Assembly (NCBI GenBank): GCA_949128115.1
Contig: OX421967.1
Location: 4,640,070 to 4,704,069, forward strand
Direction: 5' to 3'
Length of the DNA: 64,000 nt
From: Anaspis maculata
Lineage: Eukaryota; Arthropoda; Insecta; Coleoptera; Scraptiidae
Shown: positions 23,335 to 34,955 of the stretch, piece after piece
Numbering within the stretch: position 1 is the first letter of the stretch
How the letters are laid out: the number at the start of each line of letters is the position of its first letter
Notes under the pieces: model-generated
What the model was told of the DNA's origin: nothing
The model's database searches: none
What the model saw: the letters and a program-made list of their open reading frames with translations, nothing else
Made by a program: the position numbers and the translations under genes

Positions 23335-23515
23335 CCGAGTAAATAGTACATTACACCGAGTGGGGAATAGTATATTATTATATGAGCGTGTAATATGATG
23401 GCTGTTATTCAAGAGAATGAAGTTAATCTACACGAGCGTAGCAAGTGTTGGAAATCATTCGAATGAGTTAACAGCCATTACACGCGAGTAGAATACTATG
23501 CTTTATCGACAATTA
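23335..23515. mobile_element. Short element related to the 2-3.3 kb foldback arms
   Basis: Bases 23465-23512 (AATGAGTTAACAGCCATTAC, then GCGAGTAGAATACTATGCTT) match the inner end of the right arm of the 2030-3337 element. A diverged reverse-complement copy lies at about 23340-23420. It appears to be a small hairpin derivative of the same family. Confidence 0.55.
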
Positions 23516-23688
23516 CGAGATAAAACTTGAAAATGTACTTGCAAAACTGAAAATTTGCTGCTAAATCAAGTATACTCACGGCGCGGCGCGGGGCTTGCTT
23601 GCCGTATCCTTGGGAACCAGGCGACCTACTATTTTGTGATTGGTTCCAGGCTGTGGCTTCGTCGTTATTACTCACAGGGCGGCCCAAC

Positions 23689-23722
23689 CGATGGAGTATA
23701 ATGGCTTCATTATACTCCATCG
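23689..23722. repeat. Perfect 15-bp hairpin
   Basis: CGATGGAGTATAATG and CATTATACTCCATCG flank the four-base loop GCTT. It is the tightest perfect hairpin in this part of the window. It lacks a T-run, and nothing suggests a terminator. Confidence 0.85.
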
Positions 23723-23984
23723 AAAACGATGATTTAATGTGTGTATTATTCAATAGGAGTAGATATGAACATTTTGTCCGAAAGCCCTCGAAATTAAATC
23801 CACGCACTCCCAAATGCATTATTATAATACTATGGATCATTATAGGCACTAAATGCAGGTGCCCATGGGCAGTTTCGATACTCCATGTGAACCCCATGGA
23901 GACATGACCTCATGATGGGGATATGACAATTTGATACCTTCCACCATGAGGGTATCACGACTGGTCAATATCTCCATGAGGGAT

Positions 23985-24405
23985 GAATCCGGTTATGCCC
24001 CCAATATTGGTACCAAATGGGGGTGCACCCATGGGGGCGTATTTCGGCCCCCATGTGCATACCTCATGGGCGTATGACCACGTCCATACCCCCATCTACC
24101 CCCATCATGAAAGTGCACCCGTGGGCGTATCTCGGCCACCCATGTGCACACCCCCATGGGCGTATGACCACGTCCATACCCCCATCTACCCCCATCCATG
24201 GGTGTGCACCCATGGGCATATTTCGGCCACCCATGTGCATACCCCCATGGGGGTATGACCATGTGCATAACCCCATTTACCTACCCCCATCATGGGGGTA
24301 CGCGCATGGTCATATCCCCATGGGGGTATGCACATGGGTGGCCGAAATACGCCCATGGGTGCACCCCCATTGTGTACCCATGGGGACTTTTCGACCAGGG
24401 GTCTG
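23985..24405. repeat. 90-bp tandem repeat block with CCCATGG palindromes, plus inverted copy
   Basis: Units start with GTGCACCC at 24023, 24113 and 24204 (about 90-91 bp apart), each with CGTATTTCGGCC-like and GGCGTATGACCACGTCC segments. A reverse-complement copy occupies about 24311-24370. The right edge GGGGACTTTTCGACCAGGG is the inverse of the left edge of the 13.9-kb block. Long frames on both strands here are by-products of the repeat. Confidence 0.75.
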
Positions 24406-24420
24406 TGCCCAGAATACTTA

Positions 24421-24762
24421 GTCCTGGATAACCTGGAATTGTTAGTTGTGCTGTGCCTGTTCAAGTGTTTGTTAAAGAATTCTAGTTGGACACTGTAAAA
24501 TTGGAGATGCCCTTTATGACACAATAATCTCAGTTCTGTGATAAGTAAGAGTTTTTTCACTGTCCTACTGCAGCTGTATTTATTGTGAATAATTTTGTTT
24601 CAGGCAAAAATTGGCGTCTACGTCTCATGCTTATCTTACGTTATATTTGATATTTGTAAAGGACAAGATCAGAAAGGTATAATGCCCGACCCATCGTACC
24701 AATCTAAAACGTTCGAAAGTTTGATTTTCCAAATTAAATCCAACTAAAAAGTACCTTGTCAG
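24421..24762. other. Intergenic, nothing recognised
   Basis: Short frames only. It may include intron sequence belonging to the possible exon that follows. Confidence 0.3.
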
Positions 24763-24914
24763 GTACGGCGACAAGGAGGATTGGTGGGAAGCAACAATTG
24801 TGCATGTGGGAGGTAATTATTTTACATGATATACCAAGATTGTTATTGTTTTATAAGTTATTGATGTGTATAGGGCTGTATGGCGGCCAGCACAGACTTA
24901 AATATGCCACCTGA
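24763..24914 (+). pseudogene. Possible orphan Tudor/MBT-like exon pair
   Basis: A 50-bp open segment (24763-24812), bounded by an AG acceptor and a GTAATT donor, reads YGDKEDWWEATIVHVG. A following segment after TATAG (from 24874) continues in phase as GLYGGQHRLKYAT and then stops at 24912. The W-W-A-T-I-V pattern, followed by a small barrel-like strand set, resembles Tudor/MBT-type chromatin readers. No upstream or downstream exons are recognisable. It could be a relic exon pair, part of an unseen gene, or chance. Confidence 0.3.
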
Positions 24915-24989
24915 AGCCACCCGCATTTGGCGGGCCGAAAATATTCCGGAGGAAAATAATTCAAAGCCGTGAAATCGAGGTATGAGAAT

Positions 24990-25489
24990 GTGAATATTCA
25001 GAGTCAAGGCATCATTAAAAGATGTCGCTAGCTATTTAATTCATTCGTGTAAATCCCGCAAAGCTCTATAACATAATTTACTGGCCCATCATCGACATTC
25101 AGTAACCGTCCCTGCCTGACGTCCGATGAAATGGTGAATTGGTGCATATGAAGTAAAGCACCCGCACATCAACCAGTTAGTTGCTGCCGTACTCCTGCCG
25201 TGTTGACGTTCCGCCCGCCGCCCGCCCGCTACCATCCGATCCACACGTGTTGGCACCGCCGGCCGCATTCTCCAGCGGCTTCTCAGATTACCTGAGCTGT
25301 CTATACACCGTTCGCGATCGTTTTGGATGCAATAAAATATTCCGAATTGCTGGGAATGGAGGATATCGCCGGAGATTGACCGTGGTACCTGGACCAATCC
25401 TCCTGGGCTGCCGTCCGCTCCCGACTTGTCACGTCCGCTGCCGAGTGCTTCTGCGGGCCTGTTAGCGAAGAGTTTTAGTCCCCTTCGAG
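24990..25489. other. Moderately GC-rich intergenic DNA
   Basis: Open frames on both strands have no recognisable domains. The sharp rise in GC relative to the surroundings marks the start of a compositionally distinct segment running to about 27.3 kb. Confidence 0.35.
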
Positions 25490-26010
25490 GAAGCTGAGTT
25501 AGAACCCGTTTATGTTGCGTCGCGACCCTCCTAGAGGCCGAAGCGTCGAAGCCCCAATGATGAGTCCCAGCCCACTTGGAAAATGACGAGTCGATTTCCC
25601 CCGGCTGATGTGCCTTCAGCCCCCTTGAGAAAGTCGAGTTGGAACCCTTCGGAGACGCGTTTTGGTCCCCTTGGGGGCACGCTGAGTCGAGAACCCTCCA
25701 GGTTGAGTTTTGACCCTCCGAGAGACTGATGAGTTGCTTCCCCCGTTGAGTTGCAACCCGTCTCTAGGATGTCGAGTCAGAGCCCTTGGACGTTGAGTCT
25801 TGATCCGCCTCCAGGTGTCGAGTCAGAGCCCTCCGACGACGAGTTCCAGCCCTTCTCCAGGTCGATGTGCCAAGGCCCTTTCGGTGTTGAGTTTCGACCC
25901 TTCTCCAAGTCGTAGAGTTGGGACCCGTTGACGAAGAGTTTCGAACCCCCTCCAGGATGCTGAGTCGCGTTCCCTCCACGATGAGTTCTAGCCCACCTCG
26001 AGGATGTCGA
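25490..26010. repeat. GC-rich degenerate repeat, period ~35-45 bp
   Basis: Phrases such as GATGAGTT..AACCC, CTCCAGGATG and TCGAGTCAGAGCCC recur irregularly about every 35-45 bp, always with GAGT followed by a C-rich patch. Units are strongly diverged. The 71-codon minus frame across it simply mirrors the repeat. Confidence 0.65.
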
Positions 26011-27280
26011 GTTGAAACCCCTAAATGAACCAGGCCCGATAGAAATGAGGTCTCTCGTTTCGGTATCTCGTTTGGCGGAGTGATGACCTCGACGGGCGGG
26101 AGGTTAGTCTTGGTGAGTTGGGATAGTTGCTTACGGTTAGGCTTTGTCGGGAAAATGTATGATGAGGCTCACGCGTGCGTTCTGAATCTGCCTGCACGTG
26201 CTGGTGTCTGCGCTACTGTCTGCCGTCAGGTACAGCCACTTTCAAGCCTCGTCCTTTGTTGGATACCTTCATAGAAAGGTATTCGCGCTCTTGGGCCCTC
26301 TGGACTTGGCTTTGTGACTGCGGTACTCAGAGCACCGGACCTAGTGGGTTAGATCTGGAGACTCGCGGGTGAGCTTCCTCTGCGTTTCTGAAGCTCCTAG
26401 TTATTCGGAAAATGTAAATTTTGAGAACTACGTGAAAAATCAAGTAATTGAAATAAAATAGCATCGCGTTGAGATCGGGGTTCGGACCCTGCCGTAGAGT
26501 CGCAATTGTTGATCGGATTGATGGACACCCCCCCCCCCCTCCTTGAAACTAATGATTTTGTTTTAGTGCCACGACAGTTCCGGATATTTCCATATAGAGC
26601 TTGTTACGGGAATGAAGACGTTCTTATTCGAAACTGATGAATTTAATCCGGTACCCAACGACGCCATCGTTCAAATAGGGACTTTGTAAAAATGAATTGT
26701 TATTAGGGCTCGATCAGGAATAGTGTAGACGGCGATTATTTTGCGTTAGGGTAAAGATTATTTCGACGCCTCTCCGCATCGGCTTTTCGACGAACACCCT
26801 GTATAGTCAATCCTTTGCGTTTTGTTTCTCCTGGCTGCGGCCTTCTCTCACCAACTGCTAAACAACAACAAACTAGCGCGTATACGGGGCGTGCTCAAAA
26901 CGTTCTCCAAATTAAATTTGTATCTTGACTAGAGTAATTGTTTCGCGCTCACCATCGGTTCGAAAGTTTTTGGAAGGGTGAAATTCGGTTCAACATTTCC
27001 GGTTATAGACACGCGCGACCGCGGGAATCTTTCTAAGCGTCGGGGGCGACTCACGGTGAAAAAAGGGAATAGGCCCCCACAAAGGTAGCCATATCCAATC
27101 CTTTCCAAACGGGCAAAAGAGACCATGGCCCAAAAAGAAGCAACAGCCTTTGAAAAGAATGCCACAACTAGGTGGGCTACCATACACACACCGGCCCACA
27201 AATCTTGGATAGCACTCGTGGCCGAAGTCACTCTTCTCTTTTCAGTGTCTAGAAGCCGGGCCTAACCCTAACATAACCTC
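26011..27280. other. GC-rich segment without recognised genes
   Basis: Contains a run of C (26528-26538) and a GGTTCGGACCC motif near 26480 that resembles a tRNA B box but lacks a cloverleaf. A 100-codon minus frame (26929-27231) is hydrophobic in its N-terminal half but not recognisable. A CACCCTG motif lies near 26797. Confidence 0.35.
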
Positions 27281-27760
27281 TAACACTAACATAAATGTTG
27301 GATCTGATTTGACCCCAAAAAGAACTTTGAACCGCGAAAACCAGTCAGAATTAAATGTCGGTCAAGGTGTAGAGTCAGGTGTTCGTCGGAGGGTTGGGGT
27401 GTTGGGACGTCTGGAATAATTAGGAGAAAGTTATCTCTTCGGGAATAGGTTAGATCTTTCAGATAATTTAGCCTGCGATGTGAAGGTAGGACTAGGTATA
27501 GGAGCGAGCCATTATTTAAACATTTTGAATTGTACATAGAAGTCAATAGATTGATGTTATGTTAAAACTTTAACTGTGTCTTATTGCGTTCAAACTCGTA
27601 GTCAGACCTGTCTCAACAATCTCAAGAACTCTATAATCGAACAACAAGAAGAGAGGCACAACGGGAGGTCGTCCTGATACTAGATGATCATCGGCCAAGC
27701 GGTTCCAAAAGCGGGAGAAGTGATTCAATTCAAATAAGTTGAATTAAATGTCAGTATAAT
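27281..27760. other. Intergenic, nothing recognised
   Basis: No supported gene or repeat. Confidence 0.3.
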
Positions 27761-28480
27761 GGGTTGTCTACCCATTCAGGGGTACAAGACGATAGCTGGG
27801 GTCGTTTCACACCTATAGCCCCATAGAAACTGTTAAGGTTTTTATAGGGTCAATACAACTAGATGGACATGCCACTATACAGTCTCATAGAAAGTGTACA
27901 GGGATGAATGGGGCCACTACAGACATATGAATATACCACCATACATCCTATTGGGAGGTATTAGAGTTGTACTTTGACCGGTCAAATACGAATTTGACTA
28001 TTGACCGGTCAAATGACGGTCAAATAGGTCAAATAAGAACAAACGTATCCGTCATGTGTTATGTGTATGAAGCCTCGTATGAAGCCTAAACTCATAGTAC
28101 AACCCTAATTTCATTATCAAAATTTATCATATTTCGAGCAACGTTTTATTGGCAATTTATGTGAGTTTTATCCATTATTTCTAGTAAAAAAATTAAACAA
28201 AAATCCACTATTCCAATTAAGAAGACAAACATTGATAAAAAACTCGAAAAAGTGAGAAGTGAACCTACTTAAGTCCTACTATAAGTAGAAAATTACATTT
28301 ATCAGATAAGTTTTTAATATTTTAACTGAATAAATCCGATATTATCAATTATCATACATTAGAAGAAAAATTTAGTCAATTGACCGAGCGAGGTATTTGA
28401 CCGCAGTCAATTGACTGGTTGATATCTATGATGCAGCGAGGATTCGTAACGGTTTTCTCAAACTGACCGGGTGGGGGAAT
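27761..28480. repeat. Diverged CATAGAAA/CTATAGG repeats and TGACCGGTCAAAT palindromes
   Basis: The first 200 bp repeat phrases such as CCATAGAAACTGT and CATAGAAAGTGTACAGGG. Around 27975-28035 the motif TTGACCGGTCAAA and its half sites recur four times. The remainder is AT-rich. Confidence 0.5.
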
Positions 28481-28490
28481 ATTTTTGATC

Positions 28491-28875
28491 GGGTCCCTCA
28501 CCTATAAAAATTTTATAGGGTCCTATGTTGATTTTCTACCATTAAGCTCCATAGGAAGTGTGAAGGTTTCTATGGGCATCAGCGGATTTGGTATATATTT
28601 ACCATACAGACCCGTAGTGAGTGTACAGGGCTTTATGGGACAGCGAACGGGTATGGGGGTTTTTTTTTATGGGGTCCCTGACCTATAGAAATTTCATAGG
28701 GTCCTATGCGTTTTTCTACCATTATAGAATGGTATGGTAGGTAGGTAGAATGGTAAAGAATGGCTCTATAGGAAGTGTGAAGGATTCCATGGAAATCAGC
28801 ACAATTTGGTTCATTTCTCGGTTCATTTACCAAACAGACCCGTAGTGAGTGTACAGGGCCTTGTGGGGGTCAGCA
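28491..28875. repeat. Direct duplication, ~180-217 bp unit
   Basis: GGGTCCCTCACCTATA (28491) recurs as GGGTCCCTGACCTATA (28673). AGGAAGTGTGAAGG recurs at 28553 and 28770, and CAGACCCGTAGTGAGTGTAC occurs in both units. The difference in spacing reflects an insertion of GGTAG-type repeats in the second copy. Confidence 0.8.
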
Positions 28876-30032
28876 CCAACTTTTGTATAGCCCACTGTAG
28901 AGCCCGGTAGAACTAATCGGGGCTTTATATACGCCCTATGGTGTTTGTATGGGAATAATTATTTGAAATATCTACAGGGCCCTACAGGGTTCTATATGTG
29001 TATTTGTCGCATGCACATGCCCTGTTGGGCCCTGTACACTTTTAAAATATTCTCTATGGGACATTTACAACAGGGAACTCAGAACCAGGAACCAATTTCA
29101 CACGATGCCACAAAATCCGCACTTTCTTAAGTACAATCAAAGATTGTATGATGCTATATACAATCTATTTGACTTTCACCTTTGATTGTAGGCTCGATTG
29201 TAGGTATGATATCGCACAGATTTTGATCGAATGAGATATATAACTCTATATTTGAACTTTAATAACTTATCATCGTGTAAATCCAACTGCACTGGCTGTA
29301 AAGCGTGCTCCGGTGGATTGACCGCGAGAGGATGGGATGGATGTCTTCTCCCAGTTCCAACTGCACTGCCCACAAAGAAGAAATGATGCTGGTATAATGA
29401 AACTGTATTAATATTAATTAGAATTCAGTGAAGAATATTCCAAATTATTGCAATTGAATGGATATATATTTTGAAAAGTTGGACTTTTACATCTCACCTC
29501 TTGTTGGACACACGACGGACGTAAGTATATAAAGAAGATATCATTATAATGCTAACGGTGAATCAGATCAGTTATGGTCCGGTTTTTGGTGGCGATAACG
29601 CGCAGTTGTATTTTGTTAGGGATTTGTGATTCAAAATAAATTAAATTAACGTGTAATCTCGTCCGTAATGAATTCTCAATGGTGGCAAGCTGGGTGATGG
29701 AAAATACTCTCTCCTTGTTGAGACGATTTTTGTGCCTTTTGGAATACCTTCTTATTGTCGACATGATGTTTTTGGAAAGTCGAGGAAAAAGTACTAATAG
29801 CATCAGGCATTCTCTACTTCAAAACAATATTGCATTGCAGCCGAAATTGAACAAACATTGTACTGAGTTACAATAATTTATACAAACGGTAACTGAATAG
29901 TCAGAAGTTTTTGATGAAATTACATGGTTGATATTTTCTTATTATTACCTTTTGCTTGCTTTTGCTTCGATCAATACTGATAGTTGGAGATGTGCTGCCC
30001 CAAATAGCTCAATAAACAAGAAAGTTTGGTGG
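28876..30032. other. Intergenic, partly CTATAGGG-rich
   Basis: To about 29065 the CAGGGCC/CCTATGG composition continues. After that no gene is supported. The minus frame at 29552-29803 is basic but unrecognised. Confidence 0.35.
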
Positions 30033-31130
30033 AGTGCTTAAATCATTTTCGTCGAAAAATAAAGAAATCCGTGGCTTTTTCGGAAAACTAGATTCCTGGA
30101 AGAGAAGAGCATCTCAGGAAGTATCTCAAAGTGCCCAGAAATGCGACTCAAAGACATCTGAGAAGGAGAAAATATGTCAGTTTATTATCCTGCCGATAAG
30201 GTAAAAAGCTGACTAAATTGTCAGAATACAGATTAAATGTGAGATGATCTTACAAATTACCCATTACTAAGCGCCCCTCTGATTTCAGAAAGTATGGCTG
30301 TGGCAAAAACTGTGACCTGTGGCGATCGTGAAATGGGAAAATCCAGCGACCAAGAAATTTCTAAGTTAACCACAATGTTACCTCAAACCCTGGCTTACAA
30401 GAAGAAATTTCAGGATTTTTAATGCAATGTGTCTTGCCGCGATGAAGCCATCAACTGAAAATTCAAGATTGTCAAGTCAGGTGTACGATTTGGTCAACAG
30501 AAGATGAAGATACTCGGAGCCGATCCCATGTGGTTCACATGTGCTTATATCACAGCAAATATTACAACTATAGTGAAGTAGGAAATGGAAACTATTGTCA
30601 ATTCAAACATCTAGGCTTGTGAAAGCAATGGAAAAAGCATGACTAGAGATGTAGAGGGCTCAATGAACGTGAACGTTGGATTGGAGTTTGGAGTGGTTGA
30701 ATCTTTTTTTTTAAGGAAAAAATGAGAAATTCATGGTTTTCTCGGGACGCTGGGGCTCGTGGAAGTACGAGGCATCACAGAATGTATCCCAAAGCGCCAA
30801 GAAATGGGAAGGAATACACTTGAAAAAATATACGGAGGTTGGACCGATAACAATTAGGATGGGTGACTAAATTGCTGTAATACAGTTATGATGTTTGCAC
30901 AAAATTATCTGTTGCTAAGCCTATCTAGTTTCAGGGAGTAATTGTGTCAAGAATTGTGGCCTTCGGCAATCTAAAAATGGGAAAATCTACGGACTGAGGA
31001 ATTGCTACGTCGACCACAATTTGGAGCCTAGAATCCCCAATAGAACAATAAATATTTGTATTTTCAAGAAATGTATCTTGACACAATCAAGTTGTAGTTG
31101 AAAATTCAAGTAGTAATTCTGTCAAGTAGG
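30033..31130. repeat. Diverged direct duplication, ~450-bp units
   Basis: The segment 30033-30485 recurs as 30693-31130 in the same order and orientation: a TCGGAAAACTAGATTCCTGG/TCGGGACGCTGGGGCTCGTGG start, AAAGTGCCCAGAAATG, GACTAAATTGTCAGAATACAG, GAAATGGGAAAATC, then AATTCAAG..GTCAAGTAGG. Many substitutions and indels indicate an old event. Neither copy codes for anything recognisable. Confidence 0.7.
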
Positions 31131-31492
31131 GCTCCGGCATGGCTCCGGTGACCGATTACATCTTTGGTGGCCGAACAGCTGTTCGAGTTAAACTTCCATG
31201 TTTTGCCTTTGTCCATATTCTACAACCGAAGTGAAAACATTCCTGCACTTTTAAAATATAAAATGTAAACAAAAACTATTGTTTGTTTCTTTAATCCAGC
31301 AGTAAAAGCTGGGCCTCAAGTATTTGGGTGATTGGGAAGCACAAACCGAAGAGGTACATACCTAGCCCCACACAAGGCATATCACTCCAGCAATGCCGGG
31401 AACGTAAACCCCCAACATTCAGGTGAGGTTTGGAGGCAAAGTTCATGCCCAATTTCGTCGGAAAATATGAATTTTCACCACTACCCTGTGCA
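31131..31492. other. Intergenic, nothing recognised
   Basis: The minus-strand frame 31291-31611 overlaps the minisatellite and is not considered a gene. Confidence 0.3.
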
Positions 31493-31539
31493 GTTAACCT
31501 GAGGAGTGAACCGCAGGAAGAATTTTGTACACCAAAACT

Positions 31540-31690
31540 TCCATTTGCATTGACTTCCACTAACTTCCACTGACTTCCGCCAACTTCCAAAAGACTTCCA
31601 CTGACTTCCACTGACTCCCACTAGCTTCCACGAACTTCCAAGACTTTCATGAACTTCTACGCACTTCCGCGAACTTCCATTTTTACAAAT
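31540..31690. repeat. ACTTCCACTG-type minisatellite, copy 1
   Basis: ACTTCCACT, ACTTCCACG and ACTTCCGC units of 9-12 bp repeat about 13 times. The minus-strand frame through it gives low-complexity Ser/Trp/Lys/Val repeats. Confidence 0.85.
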
Positions 31691-33186
31691 TTTTTCAATT
31701 TTCGAAGACTTATGAAGTGTGAGCAATGAGAACATTCCTATTGAGTAAGTGGAGTTAGGTCGTGCGATGAGCTACTTGAAAAGGCAAAATCCAAGGAATC
31801 TACGCCAACTTGAGGAATTTACTTGCTCATACTAGCTCACATTTCATCTTCCTTGGACTGTGGAAATGATACTTGAGTAGGTAGTAGGTACGATAAGAAT
31901 GAAGTACTCAAGTCCCGAAATTAATGCAACAAAACTCGAAGGAACATAGGAAATTGAAAAATAAGGGGACTTTCTGGATAAACATACCCTCGCAAGCGTA
32001 GGTGGAATAACGGAGATACAGGCCTTCAAAGTTTTTGTTTTAAGAGTTTTTTTGCATAACTTTTGAACCCACAAATCGATTTTATTCCAATTTGAACCAA
32101 AGTTTACTTAAACAAGTCCTTGTTGAACTGTAGTAACATATCTCATCAAACATTTTTAGGGGCAAAGATAATAGGGGGTTCCCTCTCCCTTTTCCCCCTA
32201 TTTTTCACCTTCAATACTTTTGGAAATGGTTCCAATTTTTGAATTGGATGTTTAATTTAGAGGAAAAAGTTACTCGTGCAAAATTTTGATTAGAGTTTAG
32301 GTGCTTCAACAGCTATGGTTATTAGCACCGATGGAACTATGTTTAGAACTATATTGTTAATTGTGTTGTTGCATGAGGCTCAGACATATTGATGTTCCTA
32401 CCCTAACTGTCGACGATGTAAACAAAAATACAAACAATATACAGGGGCACACGCTTCACGTCATGGGGCCCATCATGGCGACTTTTAAATGACAAACAGA
32501 GAAGGCCACGGATGTAGGATATCAGGTAGGTGGTTAAACAAAGGACCAATTCTAGCTAACTGGTGGTCTGGTTCTCATTGACGATGTTATTTTCGTGTGG
32601 GGGGTGGATCAGAGTTGGTGATGCAGTCGGTGCTGGATTGTCTTATATTAGGTGAAATAGGTTGTTTCTTTTCAGTGTCTCCAAAAGTTCCATGACATTT
32701 TTCGGTCCCCATAAGATTTCATCGTATGGTACTTGCATCAACTTGAAACACCTAAAAAATGTATTTCAGTTGAAGAATCATGAGTTTTCTTGAATTTAAA
32801 TTTTTAAGGCCTTTGAAAGTGACGATTTCGAGATGTCTTCCGAAGTTTCAAACTCAAATATTTCAAAAATGAAGTCCAAATCAAAATTTTACGAGAGTAA
32901 CTTTTTTCTTCAAATTGAACGTAAAATTCAAAACTTGAAACCATTTCTGAAAATATTCAGGAAGTAAAAAATAGGGGAAAAGGGGGAGGGTACCCTCTAT
33001 TATCTTCGCTCTTGAAAGTGTTTGATGGGATACGTTATAATTGTTCAATAGAAACCTTTTTTAGTGAACTTAGGTTCAAATTTGAATAAAATCGGTTGAA
33101 CGGTTCAGAAGTTATGCAAAAAAAATTCTGAAATTAAAAAAACAACTCTGAAGGTCTGTATCTCCGTTAACCGTTGATAATTATTT

Positions 33187-33303
33187 ACATAATAAGACAG
33201 GAAAGTGAATCTTCACAGGGATAGTAGGCATATTCAAGGACGAGCGTAAGTGAGGCCTAGAAGCCTACGTGCCCTGTAAAGACACTTTCCTGGCGTATTA
33301 TGT
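33187..33303. mobile_element. Small hairpin element
   Basis: ACATAATAAGACAGGAAAGTG and CACTTTCCTGGCGTATTATGT are diverged inverted ends about 117 bp apart, each followed inward by CACAGGG or its complement. MITE-like and non-coding. Confidence 0.6.
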
Positions 33304-33549
33304 ATAACGTTTTACCCGAAACTACCTCAATAAACCACAAAAAAAAATTATTCTGGCACAATTTGGCAAATATCACGTTGCTGGGTCCGGTTTCCAGCAA
33401 ACAAAACGTTTTTGACGCAGAAAAGTAAGATTTACCTGCATAGGTAAGGAAATCTCACTTTCCTGCGGCAAATGACGCTTTTAATGGACACTTTACCTGT
33501 CAGTTTCGGGTAATACACTCATTTATTTACAAGCGTCAAATAATACCCG

Positions 33550-33590
33550 TCACTTTTAACACGTCGTCATGGGCGACGTGCTAAAAGTGA
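33550..33590. repeat. 17-bp hairpin
   Basis: TCACTTTTAACACGTCG and CGACGTGCTAAAAGTGA pair with one mismatch around a 7-base loop. Confidence 0.8.
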
Positions 33591-34737
33591 TGATCCTGCG
33601 CGTTCCTGTCATATTTTCAATAAATTCTGACATTTACTGAACATTTCAAAGACCATTGTAGATATAATCTTGAATTTTTAAAATCGATTTTTTTCACATA
33701 ACTTTTGAATGGTTTAACCGATTTTGTTCAAATTTGAACCAAAGTTCACTGAAATAGGTTTCTATCGAAAAATATAACGCATTTCAAAAAAAAATAAGTC
33801 CAGGGACGTGGATATTGGGGGGGTGTTTCTATTTTTTTACACCCTATTTTTTTATCTCACTGGTTATTTTTCCAAATTATTCTTATTTTTCATTCTACTT
33901 CCAATTTAGTGAAGAAAAATTTACTTCTGCAAAATTTTGATTAGAGGCTCCATTGTCAAGATATTTGGGTTTGAAACTTTGGAAAACATCTCGAAATCGC
34001 CACTTTCCAGAGCCAAATTTGTTTTTTTTTTTTCTGAAAGCTTATTGTTTTTTAGCAACAAAATTGTGGTTTATCAACTTGAAAAATCTATGTAACTATT
34101 TCAGTTAAAGAATCATGAGTTTTCTTAGTTTCTAATTTTTAGGCCTGGAAAAGTGGTGATTTCGAGATGTTTTCCAAAGTTTCAAACCCAAATGTATCGA
34201 AAGTGAAGCCTCTATCACAATTTTGCAGGAGTAACTTTTTTTCAAAAATGACTTTAAAATTCAGCCGAAGTCAATTGAAGAACTGCGGCGTAGAATTACC
34301 GAAGAATGTCGCGCGCTTTCAAGAGAAACCGTCGAAAATGTTCGATAAGAGTTCGAGAACAGAGGCTTTATTATTGCCTTGAAAACAACGGCAATCATTT
34401 TGGACACTTGTTGTGAACATTCGGTCTTTTTTACGATACCTGTATTTTTTTCATTTTTTACTATCTACCTATCTTCCTACCTATGTGTTCGGGCTGTCTG
34501 TTTTTACTGAAAAAGATGTGCCGTAATCGGAAAACAAGATCACTGGAATTTGCATGGTTTGGCACCGAGCTCGGCACTCTTCAGCGTACAATATTCCACC
34601 ATATTTTTCTTTACATGCGCCAGCCGCTGGTGCTTGTATTTGCAATTACACTCAAGTACTTATTGTTGTACACCAAATGTTGATTATTGTTAACAACGAG
34701 GTCAACAGTGTGCAAAATAACATAGCCGCGCATGCCC

Positions 34738-34915
34738 AGTTCTCCAAAGACTTCCACTAACTTCCAGTTACTTCCACGCACTTCCGAAAGACTACCATTG
34801 ACTTCCACTGACTTCCACGAACTTCCTCTGACTTCCACTAACTTCCACCAACTTCCACCAACTTCCTCGCACTTCCAAAAGACTTCCACTGACTTCCACG
34901 AACTTCTGAGCATTT
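34738..34915. repeat. ACTTCCACTG-type minisatellite, copy 2
   Basis: About 16 imperfect 9-12-bp units (ACTTCCACTA, ACTTCCACGA, ACTTCCAAAAG) on the same strand as copy 1. Confidence 0.85.
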
Positions 34916-34955
34916 GTACACCAAACTTCCTCAGCGGTTCGCCCCTCTAGTTAAC

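Larger units (their letters stand above)
31493..34955. mobile_element. 3.5-kb repeat mosaic bounded by inverted ends and minisatellites
   Basis: The outer ends at 31493-31520 (GTTAACCTGAGGAGTGAACC) and 34926-34955 (GGTTCGCCCCTCTAGTTAAC side) are diverged reverse complements. Next to each lies TTTGTACACCAAA and an ACTTCC minisatellite. Inside, a block of about 300 bp (32000-32300) is found inverted at about 32870-33180, direct at about 33660-34000, and partly inverted again at about 34085-34240. No transposase is visible. It may be one decayed element or several nested ones. Confidence 0.45.

Noticed and set aside
23983..24560. Overlapping 91-134-codon frames on both strands
   Set aside because: They arise from the CCCATGG tandem repeat, which lacks stops in several frames at once.
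26460..26520. tRNA gene or tRNA-derived SINE near a GGTTCGGACCC motif
   Set aside because: Only a B-box-like string is present; no matching A box, anticodon arm or acceptor stem could be drawn.
25080..27280. Ribosomal DNA, suggested by high GC
   Set aside because: No stretch matches the conserved 18S or 28S phrases I know, and the repeats seen are degenerate minisatellite-like.
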